A stretch of DNA of 64,000 nt from Burkholderia pseudomultivorans (lineage in GTDB: Bacteria; Pseudomonadota; Gammaproteobacteria; Burkholderiales; Burkholderiaceae), in assembly GCF_902499075.1 (NCBI RefSeq), contig NZ_CABVPP010000024.1, forward strand, positions 29,885 to 93,884. Direction: 5' to 3'. The notes under the pieces were generated by a model. The model ran no database searches. It was given only the letters and a program-made list of their open reading frames with translations, and was not told the DNA's origin. Every line of letters begins with the position of its first letter. The stretch's first letter is position 1. Below are positions 18,329 through 27,433 of this stretch, piece by piece. A program made the position numbers and the translations under genes.

Positions 18329-19120
18329 TCAGGGCATGAAATCGCCGCCGTTCGCGTCCAGCGTCGCGCCCGTCACCGCGTTCGCGTAATCCGACGCGAG
18401 GAACAGCGCGGCGCGCGCACAATCGTCGTCGGTCGGCAGCTTCGCGAGCGCGATATTCGATGCGATCGGCGCGATCAGTTGCGCTTCCGGCACGCCGTAC
18501 TCGGCCGCGGCCTGCCGGAAATAGGTCTGCGTCGGCACGCCCCACATCCAGCCCATGTGGATGCTGTTCGCGCGAATGCCGTGCACGCCGAGCTCGCGAG
18601 CCAGGTATTTTGCCGCAACCGCGAGCGCGCCCTTCGACACAGCGTAGCCGGATTCCCCTGCAAAAGGCTTGCGGGTCGCCTGCGTGTTGATCATCACGAT
18701 CGCGCCGCGCTTCTGCCGCTTCATGTGCGGCACGATTTCCTGAGTCAGCGCCATCGTGCCGAACACGTTGGTGTCGAACACCGCGCGCCAGCCGTCGAGG
18801 TCGGCCTCCTCAACGGGCTCGGGGAACGTGCCGTGCACGAATGCGCTGTTCACGAGCGCGTCGATCCGGCCGAAGCGCTCGACCGCCTGCGTCGCGAGCT
18901 GCCGGCATTGCGCGCGGTCGGTGATGTCGGTCGCCACCTTCAGCACCTCGCAGTCGACGCCGAGCTCGGCGATCCGCGCCTGTGCATCGTCGAGCTTCTG
19001 CGCGGTGCGCGCCGCGACGACGACGCCGCGCGCGCCTTCGCGTGCCGCCTCGACGGCGAGCTTCACGCCGAGCCCCGGCCCGATCCCGGAAATCACGACG
19101 ATCTTGTCCTTCAGCAACAT
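18329..19120 (-). CDS. SDR family oxidoreductase
   Basis: A 263-residue short-chain dehydrogenase. The NAD(P) motif SGIGPGLG lies at residues 11-18, the active-site tyrosine and lysine in YAVSK at 159-163, and LDANGGDFMP closes the protein. The residue at the usual catalytic serine position (13 before Tyr) is Thr146, which is uncommon. A strong AGGAGAC ribosome site precedes the ATG. It lies 41 bases after a sulfotransferase gene on the same strand, suggesting that both act on the same small molecule, perhaps an alcohol/ketone that is sulfonated. Substrate unknown. Confidence 0.88.
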   Translation of the reverse strand: MLLKDKIVVISGIGPGLGVKLAVEAAREGARGVVVAARTAQKLDDAQARIAELGVDCEVLKVATDITDRAQCRQLATQAVERFGRIDALVNSAFVHGTFPEPVEEADLDGWRAVFDTNVFGTMALTQEIVPHMKRQKRGAIVMINTQATRKPFAGESGYAVSKGALAVAAKYLARELGVHGIRANSIHMGWMWGVPTQTYFRQAAAEYGVPEAQLIAPIASNIALAKLPTDDDCARAALFLASDYANAVTGATLDANGGDFMP

Positions 19121-19161
19121 GGCTTGTCTCCTGGTTGTCGTTCGTCCCGCAAGCGCTGCCG

Positions 19162-20355
19162 TCAGCCGGCTGCCCGCAGGTGCCGCGCGCGATACGCGGC
19201 GAAATCGCGCGCGAGCTGCGCATCGGTCAAGCCGAAGCGCGCGATCGAATAGTCGTGCGCGGCGCGCTTGTCGCGGCCGTTGCGCGCGAGCCAGTCGGCC
19301 ATCGCCGCGCGCTGCCGTGCATCGAGCGACAGGCCCGCGAAGCGGTAGACGGCCTCGGCGACACCGAGCGGATTCGACACGGTGTCCTCGAAGCGGATAT
19401 CGAGGAACCGCTCGGCAGGCAGCGCATCGCGCGCCCGCATCGCCGCGCCGATCGCGCGCGCCATTCCCGCACTCCATTGCGCGCCGACGGTGCGCGGATC
19501 CGGATTGTCCGCGTACATCTGCCACAGCGTGTGCGCCATGCTCGCCATCGACGGGATCGTCTGCGCCGGGTCGCGGTGCGTGAGCACCACCTGCGCGCGC
19601 GGAAACACGCGGCACAGCACGTCGAGCGCATGCAGGTGCTGCGGCGTCTTCAGCAGCCAGCGCGCGGCCGGCGCGACGCCGCGCTGCGCCTTCTGCCACT
19701 GCAGGAACTGCAGCATCCGCTTCAGGTACGTATAGACCGGCGTGAGGTCCTGCTGCTCGAGCCACGCCGTATAGCGCGGCACGTTCGCGTACGAATCCAT
19801 CGCGCACACGAACGAGTGCTCCATCAGCATGAACTCCTCGTCGGCGAGCATCGCATCGAGCGGATGGATCGACAGGATCTGCGGAATGCAGTCGATCATC
19901 GTCGCGACCTCGGCCTGCGCGCGTGCGATGCGCACGGTCGGCGCGGCGAGCGTTTCGCCGGCGAGCGGCGCCGGATAGCGGGTTTCCCACCACGCGGCCG
20001 AATGAAAGCGCGGATCGACGGCCAGCAGGCGCTGCAGCAGCGTCGTGCCGGTGCGCGGCAGGCCGACGATCACGAGCGGATCGTCGATCTCGATGTCGGC
20101 GATGTCCGGATGGCGCCGGCAGTAGGCCTCGACGACGAGCCGGTTCACGAGCTGGCCGACGAGCTTCTCGCGCATCATCGCCACGCCGCGCGCGGACAGC
20201 CGCGCGTCGTCGATCAGCGACGCGCACATCACGTCGAGCGCATCGCGATACGGGCCGTCGCCGAATGCGGTAAGCCCGCCCGTGCGCGACACGGCCTCGG
20301 CGATCAGCGCGTCGGGGTCGAGCTGCATGCGGATCTGCTCGAGCAGCGCGTTCAT
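19162..20355 (-). CDS. PAPS-dependent sulfotransferase family protein
   Basis: A 397-residue sulfotransferase. The 5'-phosphosulfate loop VGLPRTGTT lies at residues 97-105 and the 3'-phosphate region is VVLTHRDPAQTIPSMASM, as in the Sulfotransfer_3 group. It would move a sulfonate from PAPS to a hydroxyl of an unknown acceptor. Its ATG overlaps the DUF1214 stop by four bases (ATGA). The divergent neighbours cysD and cysNC make PAPS, which supports a sulfonation locus rather than general sulfur assimilation. Confidence 0.85.
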   Translation of the reverse strand: MNALLEQIRMQLDPDALIAEAVSRTGGLTAFGDGPYRDALDVMCASLIDDARLSARGVAMMREKLVGQLVNRLVVEAYCRRHPDIADIEIDDPLVIVGLPRTGTTLLQRLLAVDPRFHSAAWWETRYPAPLAGETLAAPTVRIARAQAEVATMIDCIPQILSIHPLDAMLADEEFMLMEHSFVCAMDSYANVPRYTAWLEQQDLTPVYTYLKRMLQFLQWQKAQRGVAPAARWLLKTPQHLHALDVLCRVFPRAQVVLTHRDPAQTIPSMASMAHTLWQMYADNPDPRTVGAQWSAGMARAIGAAMRARDALPAERFLDIRFEDTVSNPLGVAEAVYRFAGLSLDARQRAAMADWLARNGRDKRAAHDYSIARFGLTDAQLARDFAAYRARHLRAAG

Positions 20356-21461
20356 GCGGCCTCCTGCAGCGTCGCGAGCTTGACGACGCGCGTACGCGGA
20401 TGCACCGGATGCGCGGCGCCGACCCAGCGCCAGCAGATCGTGCCGGTGCGATGCCCGGCCGTATCGAGCCAGTTCGCGTCGCCCGGCCTCGCTGCGGCGA
20501 CCACGACCGTCACGCCGCCGTCGGCGTTGCGCTTCGCGCGGTGCTTGTTCACGCACACGTCGAAATGGCGATAGTCGAGCGACTCCATCCAGTAGTTGTT
20601 GAGCTGCACGTTCCAGAAGTCGCAGTCGGGCACCGTATCGACGTCGATCACGAGCGCCTCGTCGTCGGCGAGCGACCAGCACGAGTGGTAGTAGTAGATG
20701 TTCGGGTCGCCGCCGACCGACTGGCACAGCGCCTGGTCGGCGGGCGGCAGCGCGTTCACGTGCGAGCGATAGCTCGCGGCCCAGTCAGCGAACAGTCGCG
20801 CGGTCTGCTCGACGAACTGCGCGGCACGCGTAAGGCCGCCCTGCAGCGTGACGGGATCGAGCGGCGCCGGACGGACATCCGCGCCGATGCGTTCGATCTT
20901 CAGTTGCGCGGGCGTCTCGGTGCGCCGGTCGAGGAAGGTCTGGCGCACCAGTAGCGCGTTGGTGCCGGGCTCCATGCGCAGCCAGTTGCCGGCGCGCGGC
21001 GTTTCGCCCAGCACGATCTCGAAGCTGCCGTCCGGCGCGACCTCGAGCTGCTTCGCGTCGAGAAAGCCCGTCAGCAGCATCTTGCCGTCGGTCTCGTAGC
21101 CGCCCTTCTGCGTGCCGAAGCTCAGATACGCGACCGTGCCGCGCCGCCCCGTCACACGGTATTCGCAGCGGCCGTCGAGACGCGCGTACTGGTACAGGTT
21201 GTCGGGATTGTCGGCGCCGATCTTCGCGGTCTCGTGCGACGGCGAGAAAAAGCCCGGCCACGCGCCGTCCGCGAATTCGACGTGCATTTCCAGCGCGATG
21301 CGCATCAACCGGCTCAGGTAGCGGAACCCTTCCGCGCGCGTGAGCGGATCGTCCGGCGCGTCGGCGCGCAGGATCTGCTGTCCGCTGCGTTTCAGCGTGT
21401 CGCAGAAATCGGCCCAGGTCTGGCCCGAAAGCAATTGCATGGCACGTGTGTCGTCCGTCAT
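20352..21461 (-). CDS. DUF1214 domain protein
   Basis: A 369-residue protein with a C-terminal DUF1214-type region (IYYYHSCWSLADDEALVIDVDTVPD, FWNVQLNNYWMESLDY). The family is uncharacterised and often found beside hydrolases and sulfotransferases in soil bacteria. The first gene of a four-gene minus-strand unit with sulfotransferase, SDR and DHH genes; its stop overlaps the sulfotransferase start. The start at ATG 21461 removes an arginine-rich extension that would cross the divergent promoter. No signal peptide is seen. Confidence 0.8.
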   Translation of the reverse strand: MTDDTRAMQLLSGQTWADFCDTLKRSGQQILRADAPDDPLTRAEGFRYLSRLMRIALEMHVEFADGAWPGFFSPSHETAKIGADNPDNLYQYARLDGRCEYRVTGRRGTVAYLSFGTQKGGYETDGKMLLTGFLDAKQLEVAPDGSFEIVLGETPRAGNWLRMEPGTNALLVRQTFLDRRTETPAQLKIERIGADVRPAPLDPVTLQGGLTRAAQFVEQTARLFADWAASYRSHVNALPPADQALCQSVGGDPNIYYYHSCWSLADDEALVIDVDTVPDCDFWNVQLNNYWMESLDYRHFDVCVNKHRAKRNADGGVTVVVAAARPGDANWLDTAGHRTGTICWRWVGAAHPVHPRTRVVKLATLQEAA

Positions 21462-21516
21462 GTGTCGTCTCCGCCGATGGTCGAGCGTCCACCTTAAGCG
21501 GGCGCGCCGCGCGTCA

Positions 21517-21585
21517 CTTCGTCCGGGTGGACTAAGGAAAGATCCGCGCCCCGGCCGCACCGCGACTTAGTTCATCCGGACGAAG
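21517..21585. promoter_or_regulatory. 20-bp inverted repeat in the DUF1214/cysD divergent promoter
   Basis: The arm CTTCGTCCGGGTGGACTAAG at 21517-21536 returns as CTTAGTTCATCCGGACGAAG at 21566-21585, an inverted repeat with 18 of 20 matches and 29 bases between the arms. The arms face the two divergent units equally, as expected for a shared activator. A weaker related sequence lies at about 24514-24531, before the LuxR-type gene downstream, which makes that regulator the natural candidate. Confidence 0.7.
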
Positions 21586-21674
21586 AGCGGCACGGCGGTG
21601 CGCCGATACCGTTGGCGTCATGCACGAATCGCCGCACATGTCGCGCGGCGCCGGCATGGAACAGGAGACGAACG

Positions 21675-22571
21675 ATGTTGACCCACTTGGAGCGGCTGGA
21701 GGCGGAAAGCATCCACATCATGCGCGAGGTGGTCGCGGAGAGCGAAAACCCCGTGATGCTGTATTCGATCGGCAAGGACAGCTCGGTCATGCTGCATCTC
21801 GCGATGAAGGCGTTCTACCCGGCAAGGCCGCCCTTCCCGCTGCTGCACGTCGATACGACGTGGAAATTCCGCGAGATGATCGCGTTTCGCGACGCGACGG
21901 CCGAACGGCTCGGCCTCGATCTGCGCGTGCACGTGAACCCCGATGGCATCGCGAACGGCATCAATCCGTTCACGCACGGCTCCGCGCTGCACACCGACGT
22001 GTGGAAGACGCAGGGCCTCAAGCAAGCGCTCGACCACTACGGCTTCGATGCCGCGTTCGGCGGTGCGCGCCGCGACGAGGAGAAGTCGCGCGCGAAGGAG
22101 CGCATCGTGTCGCTGCGCTCGGAACAGCACCGCTGGGATCCGAAGCGCCAGCGCCCCGAACTCTGGTCGCTGTACAACGCGCGCAAGCGCAAGGGCGAAA
22201 GCCTGCGCGTGTTCCCGATCTCGAACTGGACCGAGCTCGACATCTGGCAGTACATCAGGCTTCGCGAGATCCCGATCGTGCCGCTCTATTTCGCGAAGGA
22301 ACGGCCCGTCGTCGAACGCGACGGCGCGCTGATCATGGTCGACGACGAACGGCTGCCGCTGCGTGACGGCGAGGTGCCACAGCTGCGCAAGGTGCGCTTC
22401 CGCACGCTCGGCTGCTATCCGCTGACGGGCGCGATCGACAGCGACGCGACGTCGCTCGACGACATCCTGCGGGAGATGCGCGAGACGCGCACCTCCGAGC
22501 GCCAGGGACGCCTGATCGACAGCGATTCGGCCGGTTCGATGGAAAAGAAGAAACAGGAGGGCTATTTCTGA
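21675..22571 (+). CDS. cysD: Sulfate adenylyltransferase subunit 2
   Basis: Small catalytic subunit of ATP sulfurylase, forming APS from sulfate and ATP with CysN. The 298-residue protein has the PP-loop [11 protein letters not shown] at about residues 30-40, [15 protein letters not shown], and the C-terminal [14 protein letters not shown] typical of CysD. AGGAG precedes the ATG. The stop overlaps the cysNC ATG by one base (TGATG). Unlike an assimilatory cluster, no cysH, cysI or cysG is nearby. Confidence 0.95.
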   Translation: MLTHLERLEAESIHIMREVVAESENPVMLYSIGKDSSVMLHLAMKAFYPARPPFPLLHVDTTWKFREMIAFRDATAERLGLDLRVHVNPDGIANGINPFTHGSALHTDVWKTQGLKQALDHYGFDAAFGGARRDEEKSRAKERIVSLRSEQHRWDPKRQRPELWSLYNARKRKGESLRVFPISNWTELDIWQYIRLREIPIVPLYFAKERPVVERDGALIMVDDERLPLRDGEVPQLRKVRFRTLGCYPLTGAIDSDATSLDDILREMRETRTSERQGRLIDSDSAGSMEKKKQEGYF

Positions 22572-24487
22572 TGGCACACGTACTCACCGCGCCCGACACG
22601 CTCGCGCGCCCCGCTTCCGATGCGCTCGCCCACGACGCTGCGCAACCTTGCGATCTGCTGCGCTTCATCACCTGCGGCAGCGTCGACGACGGCAAGAGCA
22701 CGCTGATCGGCCGCCTGCTCTACGAATCCAACCTGCTGTTCGACGACCAGCTGACGCAGCTCGAAGCCGATTCGAAGAAGCTCGGCACGCAGGGCGGCGA
22801 ACTCGATTTCGCGCTGCTCGTCGACGGGCTGTCGGCCGAGCGCGAGCAAGGCATCACGATCGACGTCGCGTACCGCTTCTTCGCGACCGCACGGCGCAAG
22901 TTCATCGTCGCCGACACGCCCGGCCACGAGCAGTACACGCGCAACATGATCACCGGCGCGTCGACCGCCGATCTCGCCGTGATCCTGATCGATGCGCGCA
23001 AGGGCGTGCTCACGCAGACGCGCCGCCACAGTCATCTCGTCGCGCTGATCGGCATCCGGCGCGTGGTGCTCGCGATCAACAAGATGGATCTCGTCGACTA
23101 CGACCGCGCGGTGTTCGAGCGCATCGACGCCGACTATCGCGGATTCGCCGCCGAGCTCGGGCTGTCGGACATCGTCAGCATTCCGATGTCGGCGCTGCGC
23201 GGCGACAACGTGATCGTGCCGAGCGCGCGAATGCCGTGGTACGCGGGCCCGACGCTGATGCAGCAGCTCGACGCCGTGCCGCTCGCCGCGCGCGTGACGC
23301 GCGACGAACCGTTCCGGCTGCCGGTGCAGTGGGTCAACCGGCCGCACCTGAATTTCCGCGGCTATGCGGGCAGCATCGCATCGGGCGAGATCCGCGTCGG
23401 CGAGCGCGTGCGCGTGCTGCCGTCCGGCAAGGAGAGCCGCGTCGCGTCGGTGCTCACGCCGGCCGGCGAAACCGGCGTCGCGCACGCCGGCGAGGCGGTC
23501 ACGCTGACGCTCGCCGACGAGCTCGACATCAGCCGCGGCGACATGATCGCGCGGGCCGACGCGCCGCCGGAAGTGGCCGACCAGTTCGAGGCGACGCTCG
23601 TCTGGATGCACGACGAGCCGCTGCTGCCGGGCCGGCCGTATCTGGTGAAGCTCGGCACGCAGACGGTCGGCGCGACCTGCGCGACGCCCAAGTACAAGAT
23701 CGACGTGAACACGCGCGAGCATCTGGCCGCGCGCACGCTCGCGCTGAATGAGATCGGCGTGTGCAACCTGAGCTTCGACCGGCCGGTCGCGTTCGATCCG
23801 TACGAGCGGAATCGCGATACGGGCGGCTTCATCGTGATCGACCGCTTCAGCAACGACACGGTCGGCGCGGGGATGCTGCACTTCGCGCTGCGCCGCGCGC
23901 ACAACGTGCACTGGCAGGCGGTCGACGTCGACCGCGACGCGCGCGCCGCGCAGAAGGCGCAGACGCCGCGCATCGTGTGGCTGACGGGGCTGTCGGGCGC
24001 CGGCAAGTCGACGATCGCGAACCTCGTCGAAAAGCGGCTGCACGCGCTCGGCAAGCACACCTACCTGCTCGACGGCGACAACGTGCGGCACGGACTCAAC
24101 CGCGACCTCGGCTTCACCGAGGCCGATCGCGTCGAGAACATCCGGCGCGTCGCCGAAGTCGCGCGGCTGATGCTCGACGCGGGACTGATCGTGCTCGTGT
24201 CGTTCATCTCGCCGTTCCGCGCGGAGCGCGACATGGCGCGCGCGATGGTCGGCGCCGACGAGTTCGTCGAAGTGTTCGTCGACACGCCGCTCGCGATCGC
24301 CGAGGAACGCGACCCGAAGGGCTTGTACAAGAAGGCGCGGCGCGGCGAGCTGAAGCACTTCACCGGCATCGATTCGCCATACGAACCGCCCGCGCAGCCT
24401 GAACTGCGCATCGATACGGTGACCGAAACGCCGGAAGACGCGGCGGCCCGCATCGTCGCACACCTGCTGCGCGAACGCGCGGCTTGA
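22571..24487 (+). CDS. cysNC: Bifunctional sulfate adenylyltransferase subunit 1 / APS kinase
   Basis: A 638-residue fusion. The N-terminal CysN GTPase has GSVDDGKST (G1), [12 protein letters not shown] (G3) and NKMD (G4); it couples GTP hydrolysis to APS formation. From about residue 465 follows an APS kinase with the P-loop GLSGAGKST (about 472-481), the [11 protein letters not shown] motif and the lid region, making PAPS. The fusion (CysNC, NodQ type) with an adjacent sulfotransferase points to PAPS supply for sulfonation. Translation is coupled to cysD. Confidence 0.95.
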   Translation: MAHVLTAPDTLARPASDALAHDAAQPCDLLRFITCGSVDDGKSTLIGRLLYESNLLFDDQLTQLEADSKKLGTQGGELDFALLVDGLSAEREQGITIDVAYRFFATARRKFIVADTPGHEQYTRNMITGASTADLAVILIDARKGVLTQTRRHSHLVALIGIRRVVLAINKMDLVDYDRAVFERIDADYRGFAAELGLSDIVSIPMSALRGDNVIVPSARMPWYAGPTLMQQLDAVPLAARVTRDEPFRLPVQWVNRPHLNFRGYAGSIASGEIRVGERVRVLPSGKESRVASVLTPAGETGVAHAGEAVTLTLADELDISRGDMIARADAPPEVADQFEATLVWMHDEPLLPGRPYLVKLGTQTVGATCATPKYKIDVNTREHLAARTLALNEIGVCNLSFDRPVAFDPYERNRDTGGFIVIDRFSNDTVGAGMLHFALRRAHNVHWQAVDVDRDARAAQKAQTPRIVWLTGLSGAGKSTIANLVEKRLHALGKHTYLLDGDNVRHGLNRDLGFTEADRVENIRRVAEVARLMLDAGLIVLVSFISPFRAERDMARAMVGADEFVEVFVDTPLAIAEERDPKGLYKKARRGELKHFTGIDSPYEPPAQPELRIDTVTETPEDAAARIVAHLLRERAA

Positions 24488-24595
24488 CGACGTCGGCCGG
24501 TCGCCCCGCGTCGTCTACTCCGTTCGGATGACGCGGGCCGCCGGCCGACCGGTATGCTCGTCGAAACCCCTCATCCCGATCAGGAGACGACGAGC

Positions 24596-25783
24596 ATGCG
24601 GATCGCGGCGCCGCCCGACCCCACGGCCACGCACGACGGCTTCGACGATGCGGCGTGGACCGCGCGCGAACTGAGCACGTGGCTCGGCCTCGTCTATCAG
24701 GGGCCGTCGGAAGCGACGCCGTGGGCCGGTTTTCTCGAAGCGATCCGCGTGCGGCTCGACGCGAGTTTCACGACGCTGGTGCTGCGCAACCCCGGCGGCG
24801 CACGACGCGGGCTCATCATCAACGCGTCGACGCACGGCCCGCTGCTGCCCGGCGAACCGTCGTACAGCGAACAGTTCTACGCGCTGTGCCCGTTCCTCGA
24901 CCAGCCGCCCGGCCAGGTGTTCACCGCCGACCGGCTGTTCGGCGAGCCCGCATGGTGCGCGCACGACTTCTACCGGCAATACCTGCAGCCGCTCGACCTG
25001 CGCTATATCCTCGGCGCGAATTTGCGCGGCGAGCGCGGCGTCGAATGCGCGTTCTTCGTGAGCCGCACGCATCGCAGCCGCGACTTCGATGCGGCCGAAC
25101 GCGCGCAGGTCGCGACGCTGCTGCCGCATCTGCAGCGCGCAGTCGAGCTGCATGCGGCGCTCGACGTGCTCGACGCCGAGCGCGCGCTGTACGCGGGCAC
25201 CGTCGACCGGCTCGACGTCGGCACCGCGATCGTCGGCGAGGACGGCCGCGTGATCAAGCACAACCGCATCGCGGCACTGCTGTTCGACCGGCAGGACGGA
25301 CTGTGCCTGCGCCAGCAGCGGCTGCATGCGTCGTGCCCGCTCGACGAGCGCCGCCTGCAGAAGGCGCTGCAGGCCGCGCTCGAGCACTTCCGCGCGGGCG
25401 CGCTCGCGCGCATCGAGGCCACCACGCTGTCGCGCCCCGGCGGCGCGATGCCGCTCAGCGTGCTGCTGCGTCCGCTCGCGCCGTACCGCGGCGCCGAGGA
25501 TCGCCAGCACCGCCCGGCCGTCGCGGTGTTCGTGCGCGACCCGGCGGCGTCGCCGCACACGTCGCGCGACATGCTGCACCGGCTGTTCCGCCTGACGCCG
25601 ATGGAAACCGAGATCGCGCTGCTGCTCGTCGACGGCATGACGCTCGACGAAGCGGCCGCCGCGACCGGCATCGCGAAGAACACCGCACGCGCACACCTGC
25701 GCGGGATCTTCGCGAAGACGGGCGCGACGCGGCAGGCCGTGCTCGTGAAGATGCTGCTCAACAGCGTCGTGTCGATGGCGTAG
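24596..25783 (+). CDS. LuxR-type helix-turn-helix regulator
   Basis: A 395-residue protein with a C-terminal LuxR/GerE helix-turn-helix (LTPMETEIALLLVDGMTLDEAAAATGIAKNTARAHLRGIFAKTGATRQ). The N-terminal 300 residues resemble no sensor I can name; a PAS-like segment with AIVGEDGRVIKHNRIAALLF lies near the middle. It follows cysNC by about 110 bases on the same strand and is likely the regulator of the divergent sulfonation units. AGGAG precedes ATG 24596; an upstream in-frame ATG at 24554 lacks one. Confidence 0.85.
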   Translation: MRIAAPPDPTATHDGFDDAAWTARELSTWLGLVYQGPSEATPWAGFLEAIRVRLDASFTTLVLRNPGGARRGLIINASTHGPLLPGEPSYSEQFYALCPFLDQPPGQVFTADRLFGEPAWCAHDFYRQYLQPLDLRYILGANLRGERGVECAFFVSRTHRSRDFDAAERAQVATLLPHLQRAVELHAALDVLDAERALYAGTVDRLDVGTAIVGEDGRVIKHNRIAALLFDRQDGLCLRQQRLHASCPLDERRLQKALQAALEHFRAGALARIEATTLSRPGGAMPLSVLLRPLAPYRGAEDRQHRPAVAVFVRDPAASPHTSRDMLHRLFRLTPMETEIALLLVDGMTLDEAAAATGIAKNTARAHLRGIFAKTGATRQAVLVKMLLNSVVSMA

Positions 25784-25975
25784 CGGGCGGCGCGCGCGGC
25801 CCTGACGCGTCGGCGCGGGCCGACCGGAACGGCGCATCTATTCCGATGGCGCCGCATTAGCAGATGTCATACGTCATCAGACATTAAATCCTCAACCGGC
25901 CTTGTTTCGCTCTCGCTACTTTTCAGCGAAATTTCCGGGTAAACCCGCGACGCCATGATCGCCCATCCGGCGTAC

Positions 25976-26001
25976 CATGTTGTACGACAACGTACTACAT
26001 G
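25976..26001. promoter_or_regulatory. 26-bp palindrome upstream of the MFS/lactonase operon
   Basis: CATGTTGTACG and CGTACTACATG form an inverted repeat with a 4-base centre, ten of eleven pairs matching; inside it GTTGT-ACG-ACAAC is a perfect palindrome. It lies 65 bases before the MFS start. Another symmetric patch, ATGTC-N11-GACAT, lies at 25864-25884. Both look like GntR-type operators, but no regulator gene is adjacent. Confidence 0.6.
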
Positions 26002-26065
26002 TATCGCTACCCGGACAGCGAGGCGGCCACCGTGCCCGCTCGCCGCCGTCCGACCGGAGACACCC

Positions 26066-27433
26066 TTGAACCCGCCCTCGCCCACCCTGCCCGGCCGCGA
26101 TCCGCTCGCGTCGGCCGTCTCGAAAGTGAAATGGCACGTGCTGCCGCTCGTGCTGATCATGTTCATCGCGAACTACATCGACCGCGTCAACGTCGGCTTC
26201 GTCGATCGCCATCTCGAGGCGTCGATCGGCATCGGCGCGGCCGCGTACGGACTCGGCGCGGGGCTGTTCTTCGTCGGCTACGCGCTGTTCGAAGTTCCGT
26301 CGAACCTGCTGATGCAGCGCTACGGCGCGCGCGTCTGGCTCGCGCGCATCATGGCGACGTGGGGCCTCGTCGCGGCGGCGATGGCGTTCGTGTGGAACGA
26401 CACGTCGTTCTACGTGCTGCGCTTCCTGCTCGGCGCGGCCGAGGCCGGCTTCTTCCCCGGCGTCGTGCTGTACCTGTCGCAATGGCTGCCGCCGCAGGAA
26501 CGCGGCAAGGCGATGGCGATCTTCCTCGGCGGCTCGGCGTTCGCGTCGGTGCTGTCCGGGCCCGTCACCGGCGCGCTGCTGTCGATCCACGGCTTCGGCC
26601 TCGAAGGCTGGCAGTGGATGTTCCTTGTCGAAGGGCTGTTCTCGGTCGCGCTGTGCGGCGCGAGCTGGCTGCTGCTGAAGTCGCACATCCGCGACGCGAC
26701 GTGGCTGACGGCCGACGAGCGCGCGGCACTCGAAACCGCGCTCGACGACGAACGCGCGACCCGCGACGTGCGCTCGAACGTGCGCGTGCCGGGCGTTGCG
26801 CTGCTGCGCGATCCGCAGATCGCGCTGTTCTGCTTCCTGTATTTCTCGATCCAGCTGACGATCTACGCAGCCACCTTCTGGCTGCCGACGATCATCCGCA
26901 AGATGGGCGGACTCACGGACTTCCAGGTCGGCCTCTACAACACGATTCCGTGGATGATCGCGATCGGCGCGATGTACGGCTTTGCGGTGCTGTCCGCGAA
27001 ATGGAAGCATCCGCAGCGCTGGCTTGCGTTCGCGCTGGTGCTCGCCGCCTGCGGGCTGTTCGCGTCGACCTCGCACGATCCGGTGTGGTCGTTCGCGTCG
27101 ATCTGCTTCGCCGCGCTCGGCTTCAAGGCCGCGGCGTCGCTGTTCTGGCCGATCCCGCAGGGCTACCTCGACACGCGCGTCGCGGCGGCCGTGATCGCGC
27201 TGATCAACTCGGTCGGCAACCTCGGCGGCTTCGTCGCGCCAACGGCGTTCGGCTATCTGAAGCAACATACGGGTTCGATCACGGGCGGCCTGTATGCGCT
27301 CGCGATCGCGTCCCTCGTCGCGGCGGTCGCCGCGCTGTTCGCCCGCACGCACCGGCGCAGCGATCCGCCGCGCGGGCTGCCGGCCGACGAGTCCTTCACC
27401 TCCGCCTCGATGCTCCGCCATGCCGAACACTGA
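26066..27433 (+). CDS. MFS transporter, anion:cation symporter (ACS) type
   Basis: A 455-residue, 12-helix permease of the phthalate/sugar-acid ACS family: MFIANYIDRVNVGF in helix 1, LLGAAEAGFFPGVVLYLSQW in helix 4-5 and WLTADERAALETAL in the central loop are standard. A TTG start at 26066 behind GGAGA is preferred; the upstream ATG at 25955 lies before the palindromic operator and adds non-family sequence. The next gene, a lactonase, overlaps its 3' end by 14 bases, so uptake of a sugar acid or lactone precursor is a reasonable inference. Confidence 0.85.
   Translation: MNPPSPTLPGRDPLASAVSKVKWHVLPLVLIMFIANYIDRVNVGFVDRHLEASIGIGAAAYGLGAGLFFVGYALFEVPSNLLMQRYGARVWLARIMATWGLVAAAMAFVWNDTSFYVLRFLLGAAEAGFFPGVVLYLSQWLPPQERGKAMAIFLGGSAFASVLSGPVTGALLSIHGFGLEGWQWMFLVEGLFSVALCGASWLLLKSHIRDATWLTADERAALETALDDERATRDVRSNVRVPGVALLRDPQIALFCFLYFSIQLTIYAATFWLPTIIRKMGGLTDFQVGLYNTIPWMIAIGAMYGFAVLSAKWKHPQRWLAFALVLAACGLFASTSHDPVWSFASICFAALGFKAAASLFWPIPQGYLDTRVAAAVIALINSVGNLGGFVAPTAFGYLKQHTGSITGGLYALAIASLVAAVAALFARTHRRSDPPRGLPADESFTSASMLRHAEH

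Noticed and set aside
21675-24487. cysD-cysNC as part of an assimilatory sulfate reduction cluster
   Set aside because: No cysH, cysI, cysJ or sulfate transporter gene is near; the neighbours point to sulfonation instead.
24515-25837. 440-residue minus-strand frame opposite the LuxR regulator
   Set aside because: Codon usage and composition are those of an antisense shadow; the plus-strand product has a clear helix-turn-helix.
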